A stretch of DNA of 64,000 bases from Paraburkholderia rhizosphaerae (GCF_004366595.1 NZ_SORE01000015.1:1-64000), one strand, 5' to 3'. Positions 51,289 through 62,433 are shown, counted from the first letter of the stretch. Notes: generated by a model from the sequence alone, not told the origin. Made by a program: numbers and translations.

Positions 51289-52740
51289 TTATTGCAGATC
51301 GTCTTCGCGGCCGCGGCTGCGGAACGCATCACGCGAGCGCAGCGGGTCGTTCGCGCCGGCGGGTTGGCTGGCAGCCGGCGCGGACGCGGCGCCCGGCGCT
51401 TGCGGCGCGGATTGCGCGTTTGGCGGTGTCACGATGACCGTGCCCGGCAGACCTTGCGGCACAGTCTGCGCGCCCGGCGCGCTGGCTGCCTGCGGCGCGC
51501 TCGCGCCCACGGCGCCTGGTGCGCCGGCCGTTGCCGCATTCGCCGCGGCCGCTGCCGCATCGGCACGCGCGCGGTTGTCGGCGATCAGCTTGTCGAGCGG
51601 CAAATACAGCACGTTATTGCTCGCCTTGCTATCGACGAACACCTTGGTCGTGTTCGAGTAGATGTATTGCATCGTGTCCAGATACATCCGTTCGCGAATC
51701 ACTTCGGGTGCCTTCGAGTACTGTGCATAGACCTGTTTGAAACGTTCCGCATCGCCCTGCGCCTGCGCGACCACGCGATCGCTATAGGCCTTCGCTTCGT
51801 CGATCAGATTCGCAGCCTGCGCCTGCGCACGCGGCAGCAGGTCATTCGCATACGCTTGCGCGTCGCGCTTCGCACGCTCGCGATCCTGACGCGCCTTCGC
51901 TTCGTCCTCGTACGCGGGCTGCACCTGCTCGGGCACCTGAGCACCCTGAATCGTCACGCCGGTGACTGCAAGACCGGTCTTCAACTGGTCCAGCGAATGC
52001 TGGATCGCGTCGGTCAACTGCTGCCGAATGGCTTCGCGATCCTTATAAAGCACATCGTTCGTGCTGCGCGAGCCGACGATCTGGCGAATCGCGGCCTGCG
52101 CGGCCTGCGCGACGGTCTGCTCCGGATCGACGCTGCGGAACAGATAGTCGACCGGCTTGCGAATCTGGAACTGCACCGCAAACCGCACGTCGACGATATC
52201 GGCATCGTGCGTGAGCATCGACGCGTCCTTCACGTTGGCCTGGCGGACAACATTGCTGCGGCCGATTTCGACCGAATGAACCTGCCCGATGTTGACGATC
52301 TCATGCGACTCGAACGGATACGGCAAGCGCCAGTGCACGCCCTGCTCGACCGTGCCGCGATACTTGCCGAATTGCAGCACGACGCCCGCCTGCCCTTCCT
52401 GGACGACGTACACGCCACTGCCGAGATAGATGGCGATCAGCACGCCGATGACGATGCCCACGCCGATGCGCGCGCTACGTCCGTTATCCGGACGGCGGTC
52501 ACCACCGCCACCGCCTTTGCGGCCGAAGAAACGCGACAGGCGCCGGTTGAATTCACGCCACATTTCATCGAGATCCGGTGGACCGTCGCCGCCTTTGCCA
52601 TTTTGCGGACGCTTCGAATCGTTCGAACGCTGCCGGTCGCCGTTGCCGCCATTGCCGTCTCCCCGGCCCCAGCGCGGGTCGTTCAGCGACATCATGGCGC
52701 GCACACGCAGCCAGATACTCCGTTGGTTGTATTGATTCAC
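51289..52740 (-). CDS. hflK: HflK, SPFH-family regulator of FtsH
   Basis: The 483-residue protein begins at GTG 52740 (NQYNQRSIWLRVRAMMSLND, a conserved start in related species). A Gly/Asn-rich segment precedes the membrane helix (IGVGIVIGVLIAIYLGSGVY). The SPFH domain and a coiled coil follow, and the C-terminus is Ala/Pro-rich as in other Burkholderiaceae HflK. It forms the HflKC complex with the next gene and restrains FtsH. Starting at ATG 52695 is an alternative. Confidence 0.94.
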   Translation of the reverse strand: MNQYNQRSIWLRVRAMMSLNDPRWGRGDGNGGNGDRQRSNDSKRPQNGKGGDGPPDLDEMWREFNRRLSRFFGRKGGGGGDRRPDNGRSARIGVGIVIGVLIAIYLGSGVYVVQEGQAGVVLQFGKYRGTVEQGVHWRLPYPFESHEIVNIGQVHSVEIGRSNVVRQANVKDASMLTHDADIVDVRFAVQFQIRKPVDYLFRSVDPEQTVAQAAQAAIRQIVGSRSTNDVLYKDREAIRQQLTDAIQHSLDQLKTGLAVTGVTIQGAQVPEQVQPAYEDEAKARQDRERAKRDAQAYANDLLPRAQAQAANLIDEAKAYSDRVVAQAQGDAERFKQVYAQYSKAPEVIRERMYLDTMQYIYSNTTKVFVDSKASNNVLYLPLDKLIADNRARADAAAAAANAATAGAPGAVGASAPQAASAPGAQTVPQGLPGTVIVTPPNAQSAPQAPGAASAPAASQPAGANDPLRSRDAFRSRGREDDLQ

Positions 52741-52822
52741 CTGTGTTCGTTCACCAGAGTAGACAGCGGATCGATGCCATTCGAAAAAAGGCCAATGTCA
52801 TTGCGGAGGTCGACGCGCGGGA

Positions 52823-54073
52823 TCAATGTCCGTGCTCGGTGACGCCGCGCTGTTCGCGATGCGCTTCGCGCAATTCTTCGTGTAATTCGTCGTGTCGGTC
52901 TTCGTGTTGATCGACATGGAAGGCTTCCGGCCGCGGGCGCTCGTCCGGCGACAAACCGTCGGCACCCGAAAGATGTTCAGCAGTGGCAATTTCGGCGATG
53001 GCAGCGCGCAATGCATCCAGCCCCTGCCCGGTGCGCGCGCTCAAAAAGACGCGCGAAATATTACCATACTCGTCCCGCTCAACCGCCTCGCCGCGGGCCG
53101 CCAGTTCCGGCACCGCATCGATCTTGTTGAACACCAGCACCTGGCGGATCGTGTCCGCGCCGATGCCGGCAAGCACCTCGTTCACCTGATCAATCTGGTC
53201 GAGGCGCACCGCGCTCGACGCATCGACCACATGCAGCAATAAATCGGCGTGAATCGTTTCTTCGAGCGTCGCGCGGAACGCGGCGACCAGTTGGTGCGGC
53301 AATTCGCGAATGAAGCCGACCGTGTCGGACACCACCACCTGCCCGACCTCGCCGCCGAGATACACGCGCCGCGAAGTGGTGTCGAGCGTCGCGAACAGCT
53401 GGTCGGCCGCGTACGCCTGCGCTTTCGTCAGCGCGTTGAACAGCGTCGACTTGCCCGCGTTCGTGTAGCCGACCAGCGATACCGACATCGTGCGGTTGCG
53501 CTCGCGTGCGCGACGCTGCGTGCCATGCTGGCGACGCAGACGGTCCAGACGCGACTTCAGCATCTTGATGCGATCGCCGATCAGGCGCCGGTCGGTTTCG
53601 AGCTGGGATTCACCCGGGCCGCGCAAGCCGATACCGCCTTTTTGCCGTTCGAGGTGAGTCCATGCGCGCACGAGACGCGTCGACAGATATTGCAGCTGCG
53701 CGAGTTCGACTTGCAGCTTGCCTTCGTGGCTGCGCGCGCGCTGCGCAAAGATGTCGAGAATCAGGCTCGTGCGGTCGATCACGCGTCTGTTAAGCAGGCG
53801 CTCCAGATTGCGCTGCTGCGCAGGTGCAAGCGAATGATTGAAGATGACGAGCTCGATGTTGTTCGCTTCGCAGGCGACGCGCAGTTCTTCCGCCTTGCCA
53901 CTGCCGACAAAGAGCGCGGCATCCGGGCTCGAGCGGCGCCCGGTCAATGTCACGACCGGGTGGGCGCCCGCGCTTTGCGCGAGCAAATTGAGTTCTTCGA
54001 GACTGGCAACGAAATCGATCTTGCCGAAATCGATGCCGACAAGCGCTGCTTGGGTCAAATTGGCGGGTGTCAA
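52823..54073 (-). CDS. hflX: GTPase HflX with His/Glu-rich tail
   Basis: The 416-residue translational GTPase splits stalled 70S ribosomes under stress. The N-terminal HflX domain ends in GGIGLRGPGESQLETDRR, and the G domain shows G1 VGYTNAGKST, G3 SDTVGFIRELPHQ and G4 NKID. About 45 residues after the G domain are rich in His, Glu and Asp (HVDQHEDRHDELHEELREAH), an extension not present in E. coli HflX. It lies between hfq and hflK, the usual order. Confidence 0.95.
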   Translation of the reverse strand: MTPANLTQAALVGIDFGKIDFVASLEELNLLAQSAGAHPVVTLTGRRSSPDAALFVGSGKAEELRVACEANNIELVIFNHSLAPAQQRNLERLLNRRVIDRTSLILDIFAQRARSHEGKLQVELAQLQYLSTRLVRAWTHLERQKGGIGLRGPGESQLETDRRLIGDRIKMLKSRLDRLRRQHGTQRRARERNRTMSVSLVGYTNAGKSTLFNALTKAQAYAADQLFATLDTTSRRVYLGGEVGQVVVSDTVGFIRELPHQLVAAFRATLEETIHADLLLHVVDASSAVRLDQIDQVNEVLAGIGADTIRQVLVFNKIDAVPELAARGEAVERDEYGNISRVFLSARTGQGLDALRAAIAEIATAEHLSGADGLSPDERPRPEAFHVDQHEDRHDELHEELREAHREQRGVTEHGH

Positions 54074-54158
54074 AGTGGAAGCGGCCGGAATGGGCGCTGT
54101 TTGAGCGGCCGGTGCGCGACGCCGTCAGGCGGCATGCGTCGACCGGCCGCGACGAGGT

Positions 54159-54395
54159 TTAGGACGATTCAGAATCCGGGTGGAAATTCACCGGACGCGC
54201 TGGCACGACCGTCGAAATAGCGTGCTTGTAAACCATCTGGGTAACCGTATTACGGAGCAACACAACGTACTGGTCGAACGATTCGATGTTCCCTTGAAGC
54301 TTGATGCCGTTGACCAGATAGATCGAGACCGGCACGTGCTCTTTACGCAGCGCGTTCAAAAACGGGTCTTGTAACAATTGCCCTTTGTTGCTCAT
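54159..54395 (-). CDS. hfq: RNA chaperone Hfq
   Basis: The 78-residue protein is a complete Sm-like Hfq: GQLLQDPFLNALRKEHVPVS with the proximal-face residues, FDQYVVLLRN (Sm1), and VYKHAISTVVP (Sm2, YKHA). It binds small RNAs and mRNAs as a hexamer. GGAG lies seven bases before the ATG. The C-terminal tail is short (about 10 residues), as in other betaproteobacteria. Confidence 0.97.
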   Translation of the reverse strand: MSNKGQLLQDPFLNALRKEHVPVSIYLVNGIKLQGNIESFDQYVVLLRNTVTQMVYKHAISTVVPARPVNFHPDSESS

Positions 54396-54547
54396 AGCAA
54401 ACTCCGTGTTTTTTTGCAGGTTGACTTAATTGCCAGCGAAGAAAAAGAAATCCGCCGTCAATCGCTACACTATAGCCGATTTTCCTTTATGCGCGCTCTG
54501 CCTGGCCATTTGGTCTATCCCGGCCAAACCCAACGTGCACGGGGCTT

Positions 54548-55885
54548 TCAGCCCTTGTCCGCAAAAGGATTCGTCGACGATCGAAACTCTATTCGCAATG
54601 GAGTCCCGGTCAGCGCGAAAGTTTCCCGGAAGCGGTTTTCGAGGTAGCGCTTATAGGTGTCTGTCACCGCGTCGAGCGCGTTGCCATGAATCACGATGAC
54701 CGGCGGGTTCTGTCCTCCCTGGTGCGCGTAACGCAGCTTCGGCCGGACCGGCCCCTTGCGACGCGGCTGCTGGAACTGCACCGCGTCGATCAGCGCGCGC
54801 GTGAGTTTCGGCGTCGGCAGCTTCGCCATCGCGGCGGCGTACGCGGCGTCGACCGAGCGCATCAGCGGGCCGATACCAGTCTTTTCCGCAGCCGAAATGA
54901 AATGAATCTTCGCGAAGTCGAGAAATTTTAGCTTGCGCTGCAAGTCCGCTTTGGTGCGCTCACGCACGTGCGAGTCGAGCCCGTCCCACTTGTTCACGCC
55001 GATCACGAGCGCGCGCCCCTGCTCGACGACGAAGCCCGCGATATGCGCGTCCTGGTCGGACACGTCCTGACGCGCGTCGAGCAGCAGGATCACGACGTTC
55101 GCATCGGAGATCGATTGCAGCGTCTTCACGACCGAGAATTTCTCGATCGATTCGAACACCTTGCCGCGGCGGCGCAAGCCCGCGGTATCGATCAGCGTGT
55201 ACTTTTTGCCTTGCCGCTCGAAGTCGACGTAAATCGAGTCGCGCGTGGTGCCCGGCATATCGAATGCGATCACGCGCTCTTCGCCGATCAGCGTGTTGAC
55301 GAGTGTCGACTTGCCGACATTCGGCCGCCCGACGATCGCGATCTTCACGCCGTGCTGCGCCTTTTCCTCATCGGATTCTTCCGGGTGGCCCGCGTATGCC
55401 ACGCCAAGCGCCTCGCCGATCATCTCCGCGACGCCGTCACCGTGCGCGGCGGAGATTGCGCGCGGGTCGCCCAGACCCAGTTCATAGAAATCCGCGGCAA
55501 CCGCGCTGTACTTCATCCCTTCGGCCTTGTTGACCACGAGGAAGATTGGCCGGCCGGTCTTGCGAAGGTAGTCGGCGATCACCTTATCCTGCGGCGCGAG
55601 ACCATTTCGGCCGTCAACAATAAACACGACGATGTCCGATTCCTCGACCGCCTGGCGCGTCTGGCGTGCCATCTGATGCAGGATGCCCTCTTTCGCGACC
55701 GGCTCGAAACCGCCGGTATCGACGACCAGATACGGTCGCTCGCCGACGCGTCCTTCGCCGTAGTGACGGTCGCGCGTGAGCCCGGGCAGGTCGGCAACGA
55801 GCGCGTCCCGCGAGCGTGTGAGACGGTTGAATAGCGTGGATTTCCCCACATTGGGGCGCCCGACGAGGGCGATAACGGGTTTCAT
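54548..55885 (-). CDS. der: Double-GTPase ribosome assembly factor Der
   Basis: From MKPVIALVGRPNVGKSTLFN the protein has 445 residues with two consecutive GTPase domains (GRPNVGKST twice, NKAEG and NKWDG as G4) and a C-terminal KH-like domain (PPVIVIHGNALDAVTD). Der acts in 50S subunit assembly. Upstream in-frame codons to 55957 are not family-like. The gene follows an unusual 515-base gap after bamB. Confidence 0.96.
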   Translation of the reverse strand: MKPVIALVGRPNVGKSTLFNRLTRSRDALVADLPGLTRDRHYGEGRVGERPYLVVDTGGFEPVAKEGILHQMARQTRQAVEESDIVVFIVDGRNGLAPQDKVIADYLRKTGRPIFLVVNKAEGMKYSAVAADFYELGLGDPRAISAAHGDGVAEMIGEALGVAYAGHPEESDEEKAQHGVKIAIVGRPNVGKSTLVNTLIGEERVIAFDMPGTTRDSIYVDFERQGKKYTLIDTAGLRRRGKVFESIEKFSVVKTLQSISDANVVILLLDARQDVSDQDAHIAGFVVEQGRALVIGVNKWDGLDSHVRERTKADLQRKLKFLDFAKIHFISAAEKTGIGPLMRSVDAAYAAAMAKLPTPKLTRALIDAVQFQQPRRKGPVRPKLRYAHQGGQNPPVIVIHGNALDAVTDTYKRYLENRFRETFALTGTPLRIEFRSSTNPFADKG

Positions 55886-56197
55886 CTGATGTTGTTCACT
55901 GTGAGGCGCGGACTGGTCAATCCGGATCCTTCGCGGCCGATATGGCCGACCAGGCACGCGCTGCGACGCGGCCGCGGCGCGGCTTTGCTGTCGCTATTTC
56001 ATTTGTCGCAAATTAGCATGAATTCCGCCCGCTCCGGATGCGCGGCCGGCGTGGGCGGGTGTCGGCGTCGCGGGCGGCTGGCCGATGCGCGGCGCAGGCG
56101 AAGTTAGCGCCGATCTTGCCGCGCGGGTCGCCCGCTCACGCAACGAGCAGGGTCACGAAGGCCGCGTCGATTCGTCCGGGCCCAAGGCGGCGCGCTT

Positions 56198-56234
56198 GCG
56201 AAAGCACGCGCATTCGATGTACGCGTGCTTTCGC
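56198..56234. repeat. Perfect 13-bp inverted repeat
   Basis: GCGAAAGCACGCG (56198-56210) is the exact complement of CGCGTGCTTTCGC (56222-56234) around an 11-base loop. There is no T-run after either side. Confidence 0.8.
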
Positions 56235-56258
56235 GTAAAGCCGCACACGACGTTACTT

Positions 56259-56296
56259 CGATACGGTTCTGCATGTCACGCCGGCATGCCGTATCG
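56259..56296. repeat. Imperfect inverted repeat with CGATACGG arms
   Basis: CGATACGG (56259-56266) pairs with CCGTATCG (56289-56296). Inside, GCATG pairs with CATGC after a 4-base bulge on the left. Confidence 0.65.
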
Positions 56297-56400
56297 ATAC
56301 GACATCCCGATACTTTTGTCATACCGCGCGCCGGACTTCGTTATTTCATTTCCGGCGCGGTCAATCCAACTTTTTTTACCGCTGGTCAAACCGCACCTGT

Positions 56401-57546
56401 TCAGCGCGGACGGAACCCGTACAGATTGCCGTCATGCGTCTGTACGACGAGCGTATCGCCGGCCAGCACCGGTGCCGCGGTGATCGCGCTGCCGTCGGTT
56501 TTCATGCGTGCAATGAATGAGCCGTCGTCGCGCGACAGGAAGTGCACGAAGCCGTCGTAGTCGCCCACCACGACCGCGTGGCCAAGCAGCGCCGGCACGC
56601 TGACGTCGCGGCTCTTGAGCTGGTCGTTATGCCACAACTGCTTGCCGCTCGTGACATCGAATGCCGACACGATCGACCAGTCGTCGCCGCCCGTCACCAC
56701 CTGATCGTCCTGCGCAATGCCGCTGGTGCTCGAAAACGCCTTTTGCCACAGCGCGCGCCCCGAGTTCGCATCGAAGCAACCGAGTTGTCCCTGGAACGTC
56801 ACCGCGCAGGTTTCGGCGCCGACCAGCGTCGGCGGTCCGGTCACATCGTTGATACGCTCGACTTCGGTCACGCCCTTCGGATACGACACCGGCGTCTGCC
56901 AGAACGCGTCGCCGTTCTGCACATTGATTGCCGCGAATTGACCGCCCGGGAAGCCCGCGAGCACAGCCGCATCGCCCGCGAAGATCATGCCCGCCGACAC
57001 GCGCAGGTTCAGCGGCACCGCACGGTTGCGAAACACCCAGCGCTGCTCGCCGGTCTGCGCATTGAACGCGACGATCTGGCCGTCGATCGTGCGCACGACC
57101 ACGAGACCATTGCCCACCAGCGGCGGCGACAGGATTTCGCCCGGCGCCTTGCCCTTCCACAATTCCTTGCCGTCCGGGCCGAGCACATACACTTCACCCT
57201 TCAGCGCGCCGACTGCCGTCAGATTGCCGTCGGAACCGACGCCGGCCGACAGGTCGCTCTTCAGCTTCGTACGCCAGATGTCGTTGCCGGTCTTCGCGTC
57301 GATCTTCGCGACCGAGCCATTCGCGCCCGCCGCATACACCGCGTCGCCGACCGCGACCGGCGAAAACAGGTAGCGCCCGGCCTTGCCGACGCTCGCCTTC
57401 CACGTCTGCTGCACGTCGAGCACGGGCTTGAATTCAGTAAGCGGCGTCGGTATGCGGCGCTCGTCTTTCGACGACGAGCACGCCGCCGTCGTGAGCACGA
57501 CGAGCGTGCATACGACGGGCACGGCGTAACGTTTCAGCAGATTCAT
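56401..57546 (-). CDS. bamB: Outer membrane assembly lipoprotein BamB
   Basis: The 381-residue protein starts with a lipoprotein signal (YAVPVVCTLVVLTTAAC; lipobox TAAC) and is then a PQQ-type beta-propeller, with repeats such as VYAAGANGSVAKIDAKTG, then GRALWQKAF and SAFDVTSGKQLWHNDQ. BamB is the propeller lipoprotein of the Bam complex that inserts beta-barrel proteins in the outer membrane. It follows the YfgM-like gene by about 80 bases, the common order. Confidence 0.95.
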   Translation of the reverse strand: MNLLKRYAVPVVCTLVVLTTAACSSSKDERRIPTPLTEFKPVLDVQQTWKASVGKAGRYLFSPVAVGDAVYAAGANGSVAKIDAKTGNDIWRTKLKSDLSAGVGSDGNLTAVGALKGEVYVLGPDGKELWKGKAPGEILSPPLVGNGLVVVRTIDGQIVAFNAQTGEQRWVFRNRAVPLNLRVSAGMIFAGDAAVLAGFPGGQFAAINVQNGDAFWQTPVSYPKGVTEVERINDVTGPPTLVGAETCAVTFQGQLGCFDANSGRALWQKAFSSTSGIAQDDQVVTGGDDWSIVSAFDVTSGKQLWHNDQLKSRDVSVPALLGHAVVVGDYDGFVHFLSRDDGSFIARMKTDGSAITAAPVLAGDTLVVQTHDGNLYGFRPR

Positions 57547-57625
57547 CGGTGAGCGAAGCATGTCTGGTTTATAGATTGGAGTGAAGGCGGCGTACCGCGC
57601 ATACCGCGCACGGCGAATGCAACGC

Positions 57626-58264
57626 TTAACCGCCCAACGCGTCGAGCTTGAACTGGATCAGTTGACGCGTCGAAATATCGTTCTTCGGCAGCGAGTCGAG
57701 CGCGAGTTTGTAAGCCGCGCGCGCGTCATCGCGCTTGCCTTGCGCGGCAAGCAGATCGCCGCGGCTATCGGCCACCACACCCTTGAACGCGTCCGACTGC
57801 GGCTGGTCGAGCAGCGCAAGCCCCGCGTCGTAGGCCTTTTCATCAAGCAGCAGCGACGCGAGGCGAAGCTTCGCGATCTGCTTGAATTCGTCATCTTTCG
57901 CGTTGTTCGCGGCCCACTGCAATTGCGCCTTCGCGCCGGGTTCGTCGCCGGCCAGATAGAGCGCCTTCGCGGCAGCCAGCGCTGTCATCTGCGCGTAAGC
58001 GGTGCCGCTGTACTTGTCTTCCATGTCGGTTGCGATGCGCGTGACCAACGCCTTGTCGGCCTTGTCGCCAGCCGCGGCCGCCTGCTGCAGCTGGTCGTAC
58101 AGCACCGCCGCCTCGCCCGCCTGATGACGCTGCCAGTAGTTCCAGCCGTTCCAGGCCGCCGCCGCGACGACCGCCACCAGCAGAATCCACGTGGTTGCGT
58201 TACCCCAGCGCGCCCACCATGCCTTCACGCTTTCAATTGATTCCTGTTCGTCGTGGTAACTCAT
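57626..58264 (-). CDS. YfgM-like tetratricopeptide membrane protein
   Basis: The 212-residue protein has an N-terminal cytoplasmic part (MSYHDEQESIESVKAWWARW), one membrane helix (TTWILLVAVVAAAAWNGW) and a periplasmic TPR-like domain (KLRLASLLLDEKAYDAGLAL). This is the UPF0070/YfgM architecture; in E. coli YfgM binds SecYEG and PpiD as an ancillary chaperone. It lies between hisS and bamB, the standard place for yfgM. Confidence 0.92.
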   Translation of the reverse strand: MSYHDEQESIESVKAWWARWGNATTWILLVAVVAAAAWNGWNYWQRHQAGEAAVLYDQLQQAAAAGDKADKALVTRIATDMEDKYSGTAYAQMTALAAAKALYLAGDEPGAKAQLQWAANNAKDDEFKQIAKLRLASLLLDEKAYDAGLALLDQPQSDAFKGVVADSRGDLLAAQGKRDDARAAYKLALDSLPKNDISTRQLIQFKLDALGG

Positions 58265-58366
58265 CGCGAAGCGATTCCTTCCTTGTCGATGCCTGAGCTG
58301 TTTTCAGATGTTTTTGACCGTTCGGCCGCGCGATTTCGCACCATTCGCGGCACAAAACCCGCGCAA

Positions 58367-59713
58367 TCAGTCGTCCCCGTCGTCGGAGGACGCAACCATC
58401 GCATTGATTAGAAATTCGGTCAAGTCTTCGGCCGGCACGGTCTGTTGTTCGCTTTTCGCGCCGTTTCCGTCCGCGCCGGTGTCGCGCAGCGGTTTCACGC
58501 CGACCGTGCCATTGGCGATTTCGTCATCGCCGAGAATCACTGCGTAAGCCGCGCCGCTCGCGTCCGCGCGCTTCATCTGCGATTTGAAGCTGGCTGGCTG
58601 ACCGTCCGCGCTGCAATGCAGGATCACATCGAGCCCCGTATCGCGCAGCCGTTCCGCGATGATAAATGCCTGGTCGCGCGCGGCGTCGCCCTGATGCACG
58701 AGGTAGACGTCGCAGCCTTCTTCCTCCGGCACCAGCTGTTCTTCCTTCAGCAATTCGAGAATGCGTTCGACGCCCATCGCCCAGCCGCAGGCCGCCGTCG
58801 GCTTGCCGCCCAGTTGCTCGATCAGCGGATCGTAACGGCCGCCGGCGGCGACCGTGCCTTGCGCACCGAGTTTGTCGGTGATCCATTCGAATACGGTCAG
58901 GTTGTAGTAATCGAGACCGCGCACGAGCCGCGGATTGATCGTGAACGGGATGTTGTTCGCCTTCAGGATGCGTTGCAGCCCGTCGAAGTGCGCGCGCGAC
59001 TCGTCGCCGAGGAAATCGATCAGCTTCGGCGCGTTGCGCGCGACTTCCTGCAGCGCCGGGTTCTTCGTGTCGAGCACGCGCAGAGGGTTCGTATAAAGAC
59101 GGCGCTTCGCGTCTTCGTCGAGCACGTCCTGGTGCTTTTCGAGGTACGCGATCAGTTCGACGCGATGCGCGGCGCGCTCGTGCGCAAGACCCAGCGAATT
59201 GATTTCCAGCTTGATGCCGGCCAGACCGAGGTCGTCCCACAGACGCTGGCACATCAGAATGATTTCCGCGTCAGCGTCCGGACCCGTGAAGCCGAGTGCC
59301 TCGACGCCCACCTGATGAAACTGGCGATAACGCCCGCGCTGCGGCCGCTCATGACGGAACATCGGCCCGACGTACCACAGACGCTTCGGACCGTCATACA
59401 GCAGGTTGTGCTCGATCGCCGCGCGCACGACCGCTGCGGTGTTTTCCGGGCGCAGCGTGAGATTTTCGCCATTCAGCGCGTCGGTGAAGCTGTACATCTC
59501 CTTCTCGACGATATCGGTCACTTCGCCGATGCCGCGCGTGAACAACTGCGTGTGCTCGACGATCGGCGTGCGAATGTTCTGGTATCCGTACGAACGGAGC
59601 ATCGACTTCACGGTCGATTCGAAAAATTCCCACAGCTGAGCTTCCTGCGGCAGGACATCGTTCATGCCCTTTACGCCGGACAGCTTTTCGAGCTTCTTCT
59701 TCTGTTCAGTCAT
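58367..59713 (-). CDS. hisS: Histidyl-tRNA synthetase
   Basis: The 448-residue class II synthetase shows motif 2 (MFRHERPQRGRYRQFHQVGV), the HisRS-specific RGLDYYNLTVFEW block (HisA) and motif 3 (ACGWAMGVERIL). A C-terminal anticodon-binding domain is present, unlike in hisZ. Length is slightly above average because of a C-terminal Asp/Gly-rich end. It lies 21 bases after ispG. Confidence 0.97.
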   Translation of the reverse strand: MTEQKKKLEKLSGVKGMNDVLPQEAQLWEFFESTVKSMLRSYGYQNIRTPIVEHTQLFTRGIGEVTDIVEKEMYSFTDALNGENLTLRPENTAAVVRAAIEHNLLYDGPKRLWYVGPMFRHERPQRGRYRQFHQVGVEALGFTGPDADAEIILMCQRLWDDLGLAGIKLEINSLGLAHERAAHRVELIAYLEKHQDVLDEDAKRRLYTNPLRVLDTKNPALQEVARNAPKLIDFLGDESRAHFDGLQRILKANNIPFTINPRLVRGLDYYNLTVFEWITDKLGAQGTVAAGGRYDPLIEQLGGKPTAACGWAMGVERILELLKEEQLVPEEEGCDVYLVHQGDAARDQAFIIAERLRDTGLDVILHCSADGQPASFKSQMKRADASGAAYAVILGDDEIANGTVGVKPLRDTGADGNGAKSEQQTVPAEDLTEFLINAMVASSDDGDD

Positions 59714-59734
59714 CTGAATTCGATTGGCGGATGG

Positions 59735-61054
<1,320 letters not shown>

Positions 61055-61326
61055 TAAAGGCTGCGCGTTGCATTGAAGTCGGTCTTGAAGCCCGCTCGCT
61101 ACGGAAGCCGGCTATTGAAGTCTGCAGTTGAAGCTCGCTGTGAAACTGACGCTGTGAAACCTGTTTTGAACCGCGCGGCCGGCGTTCGTTTCGCCGTGCC
61201 TGCGCGGCCGCTCTGTACCACCTTGCGATGCCGCATGCATTGATCGTCGCACACGAACGCGAACCGACTCATGGGGCTTGCATACGGCGCTGCTGGCTAA
61301 ACAGCCCGCAGCGCCGCGTCATTCGG
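61055..61326. other. Gap between rodZ and ispG
   Basis: About 270 bases between co-oriented genes. The part nearest ispG (61070-61165) repeats short words such as TTGAAG and TGTGAAAC. No gene is supported. Confidence 0.4.
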
Positions 61327-62433
61327 TCAGGGCAATGCGAAGCGTGCCACATTCCCCTTTGCCGATGCATATTTCGCTGGATCGACCGGCTGACCGTCGA
61401 GCGTCATCGATTCAAGACCCGCCTTGTTGCCGATCGTCACCTTGAACGGCGCCTCGCCATTCACTTCCTTGCTGTCGCCGGCGTGCACAAGCCCGGAGAA
61501 CACTTCCTTGCCATCCTTCTGGCGGATGCTGAACCAGCTGTCCTGCGTGACCTTGAGCGCCACCGTCGACGAGCCCGCGGGTGCCGCTGCCTGAGCCGCC
61601 TCAGCGGAAGCCGGGGTCGCCGCCGCAGCGGCCGCGGTCGTTGGCGCTGCGCCCGCCGCCGCGTTATGCGCGGCGCTCGCCGTGTTCGGCGCAGTTGCCG
61701 CCGGCGCCGGCGCCTCGTCCGTCTGCGCAGCTGGTTGCGCGGCGCCCGCGATCGGCGTGCCGGACGCGTCGTCGGTTGCACTCTCAGCCGGTTGTACCGT
61801 CGTCGCGCCTTGAGCGACCGTCGCACCTGCACCACTCGCGCCGTGCGCGGGGTTTGCGCTGATCGAGGCCGCACCGCTCGCGGTCGCCTTCAGCCGCGCG
61901 AGCCACGCGCCGGATTCCCCGCCGTTGGTATGCCACATTGCCAGCGCGATGACCGCGACGATCACCGCTGCCACACCCCACAGCCATGACCGGCGGCGCG
62001 GCGCATTGCTGCCCAGCGACAACGACACCTTGCCGCGCGGCAAATCGGCGCCCGCCGATGCGGGCATCGTCAGATCCGGCGCCGGCACACCGCGTTCGCG
62101 CCGCAGCGCCTGCGTATAGGGTGCCGGATCGGCGCCAAGCATCTTCGCGTAGCTGCGTATGACGCCAAGCGCGAAGGTCGTATCCGGCAAATGGCCAAGA
62201 TCGCCCGCCTCGAGCGCGCGCAGTTTCGTCACCGAGACTTTCAGCCGCGCGGACACATCTTCGATCGACCAGCCTTTTGCTTCGCGCAACTGAGTAAGAC
62301 GCGCCCCGACCGATGCAAGCGGCTCGTTGCCCACCTGCACGGCCGGCTGCAGCGCAGCGGGAACGGCTACCGGCGCCGGACGGCCGGCACGTCGATCGGT
62401 GTCGTGCGGTTGCGGGTGCTGCGGCTCACTCAT
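61327..62433 (-). CDS. rodZ: Cytoskeleton/cell-shape protein RodZ-like
   Basis: The 368-residue protein has an N-terminal helix-turn-helix (LTQLREAKGWSIEDVSARLK), a basic stretch, one membrane helix (SWLWGVAAVIVAVIALAMW) and a periplasmic part. This consists of about 110 Ala/Thr/Pro-rich residues and a C-terminal DUF4115 domain (VALKVTQDSWFSIRQKDGKE). That is RodZ architecture: it links MreB to the rod-shape complex. The linker is long and of low complexity. It lies in the common rlmN-rodZ-ispG order. Confidence 0.93.
   Translation of the reverse strand: MSEPQHPQPHDTDRRAGRPAPVAVPAALQPAVQVGNEPLASVGARLTQLREAKGWSIEDVSARLKVSVTKLRALEAGDLGHLPDTTFALGVIRSYAKMLGADPAPYTQALRRERGVPAPDLTMPASAGADLPRGKVSLSLGSNAPRRRSWLWGVAAVIVAVIALAMWHTNGGESGAWLARLKATASGAASISANPAHGASGAGATVAQGATTVQPAESATDDASGTPIAGAAQPAAQTDEAPAPAATAPNTASAAHNAAAGAAPTTAAAAAATPASAEAAQAAAPAGSSTVALKVTQDSWFSIRQKDGKEVFSGLVHAGDSKEVNGEAPFKVTIGNKAGLESMTLDGQPVDPAKYASAKGNVARFALP

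Larger units (their letters stand above)
55886..56400. other. Gap between bamB and der with hairpins
   Basis: These 515 bases lie between co-oriented genes that are usually closer. No convincing gene is seen on either strand. Two strong inverted repeats (56198-56234 and 56259-56296) occupy the middle, and several CGATAC words follow to 56311. It may hold the promoter of der, a processing site or a small RNA. Confidence 0.5.
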
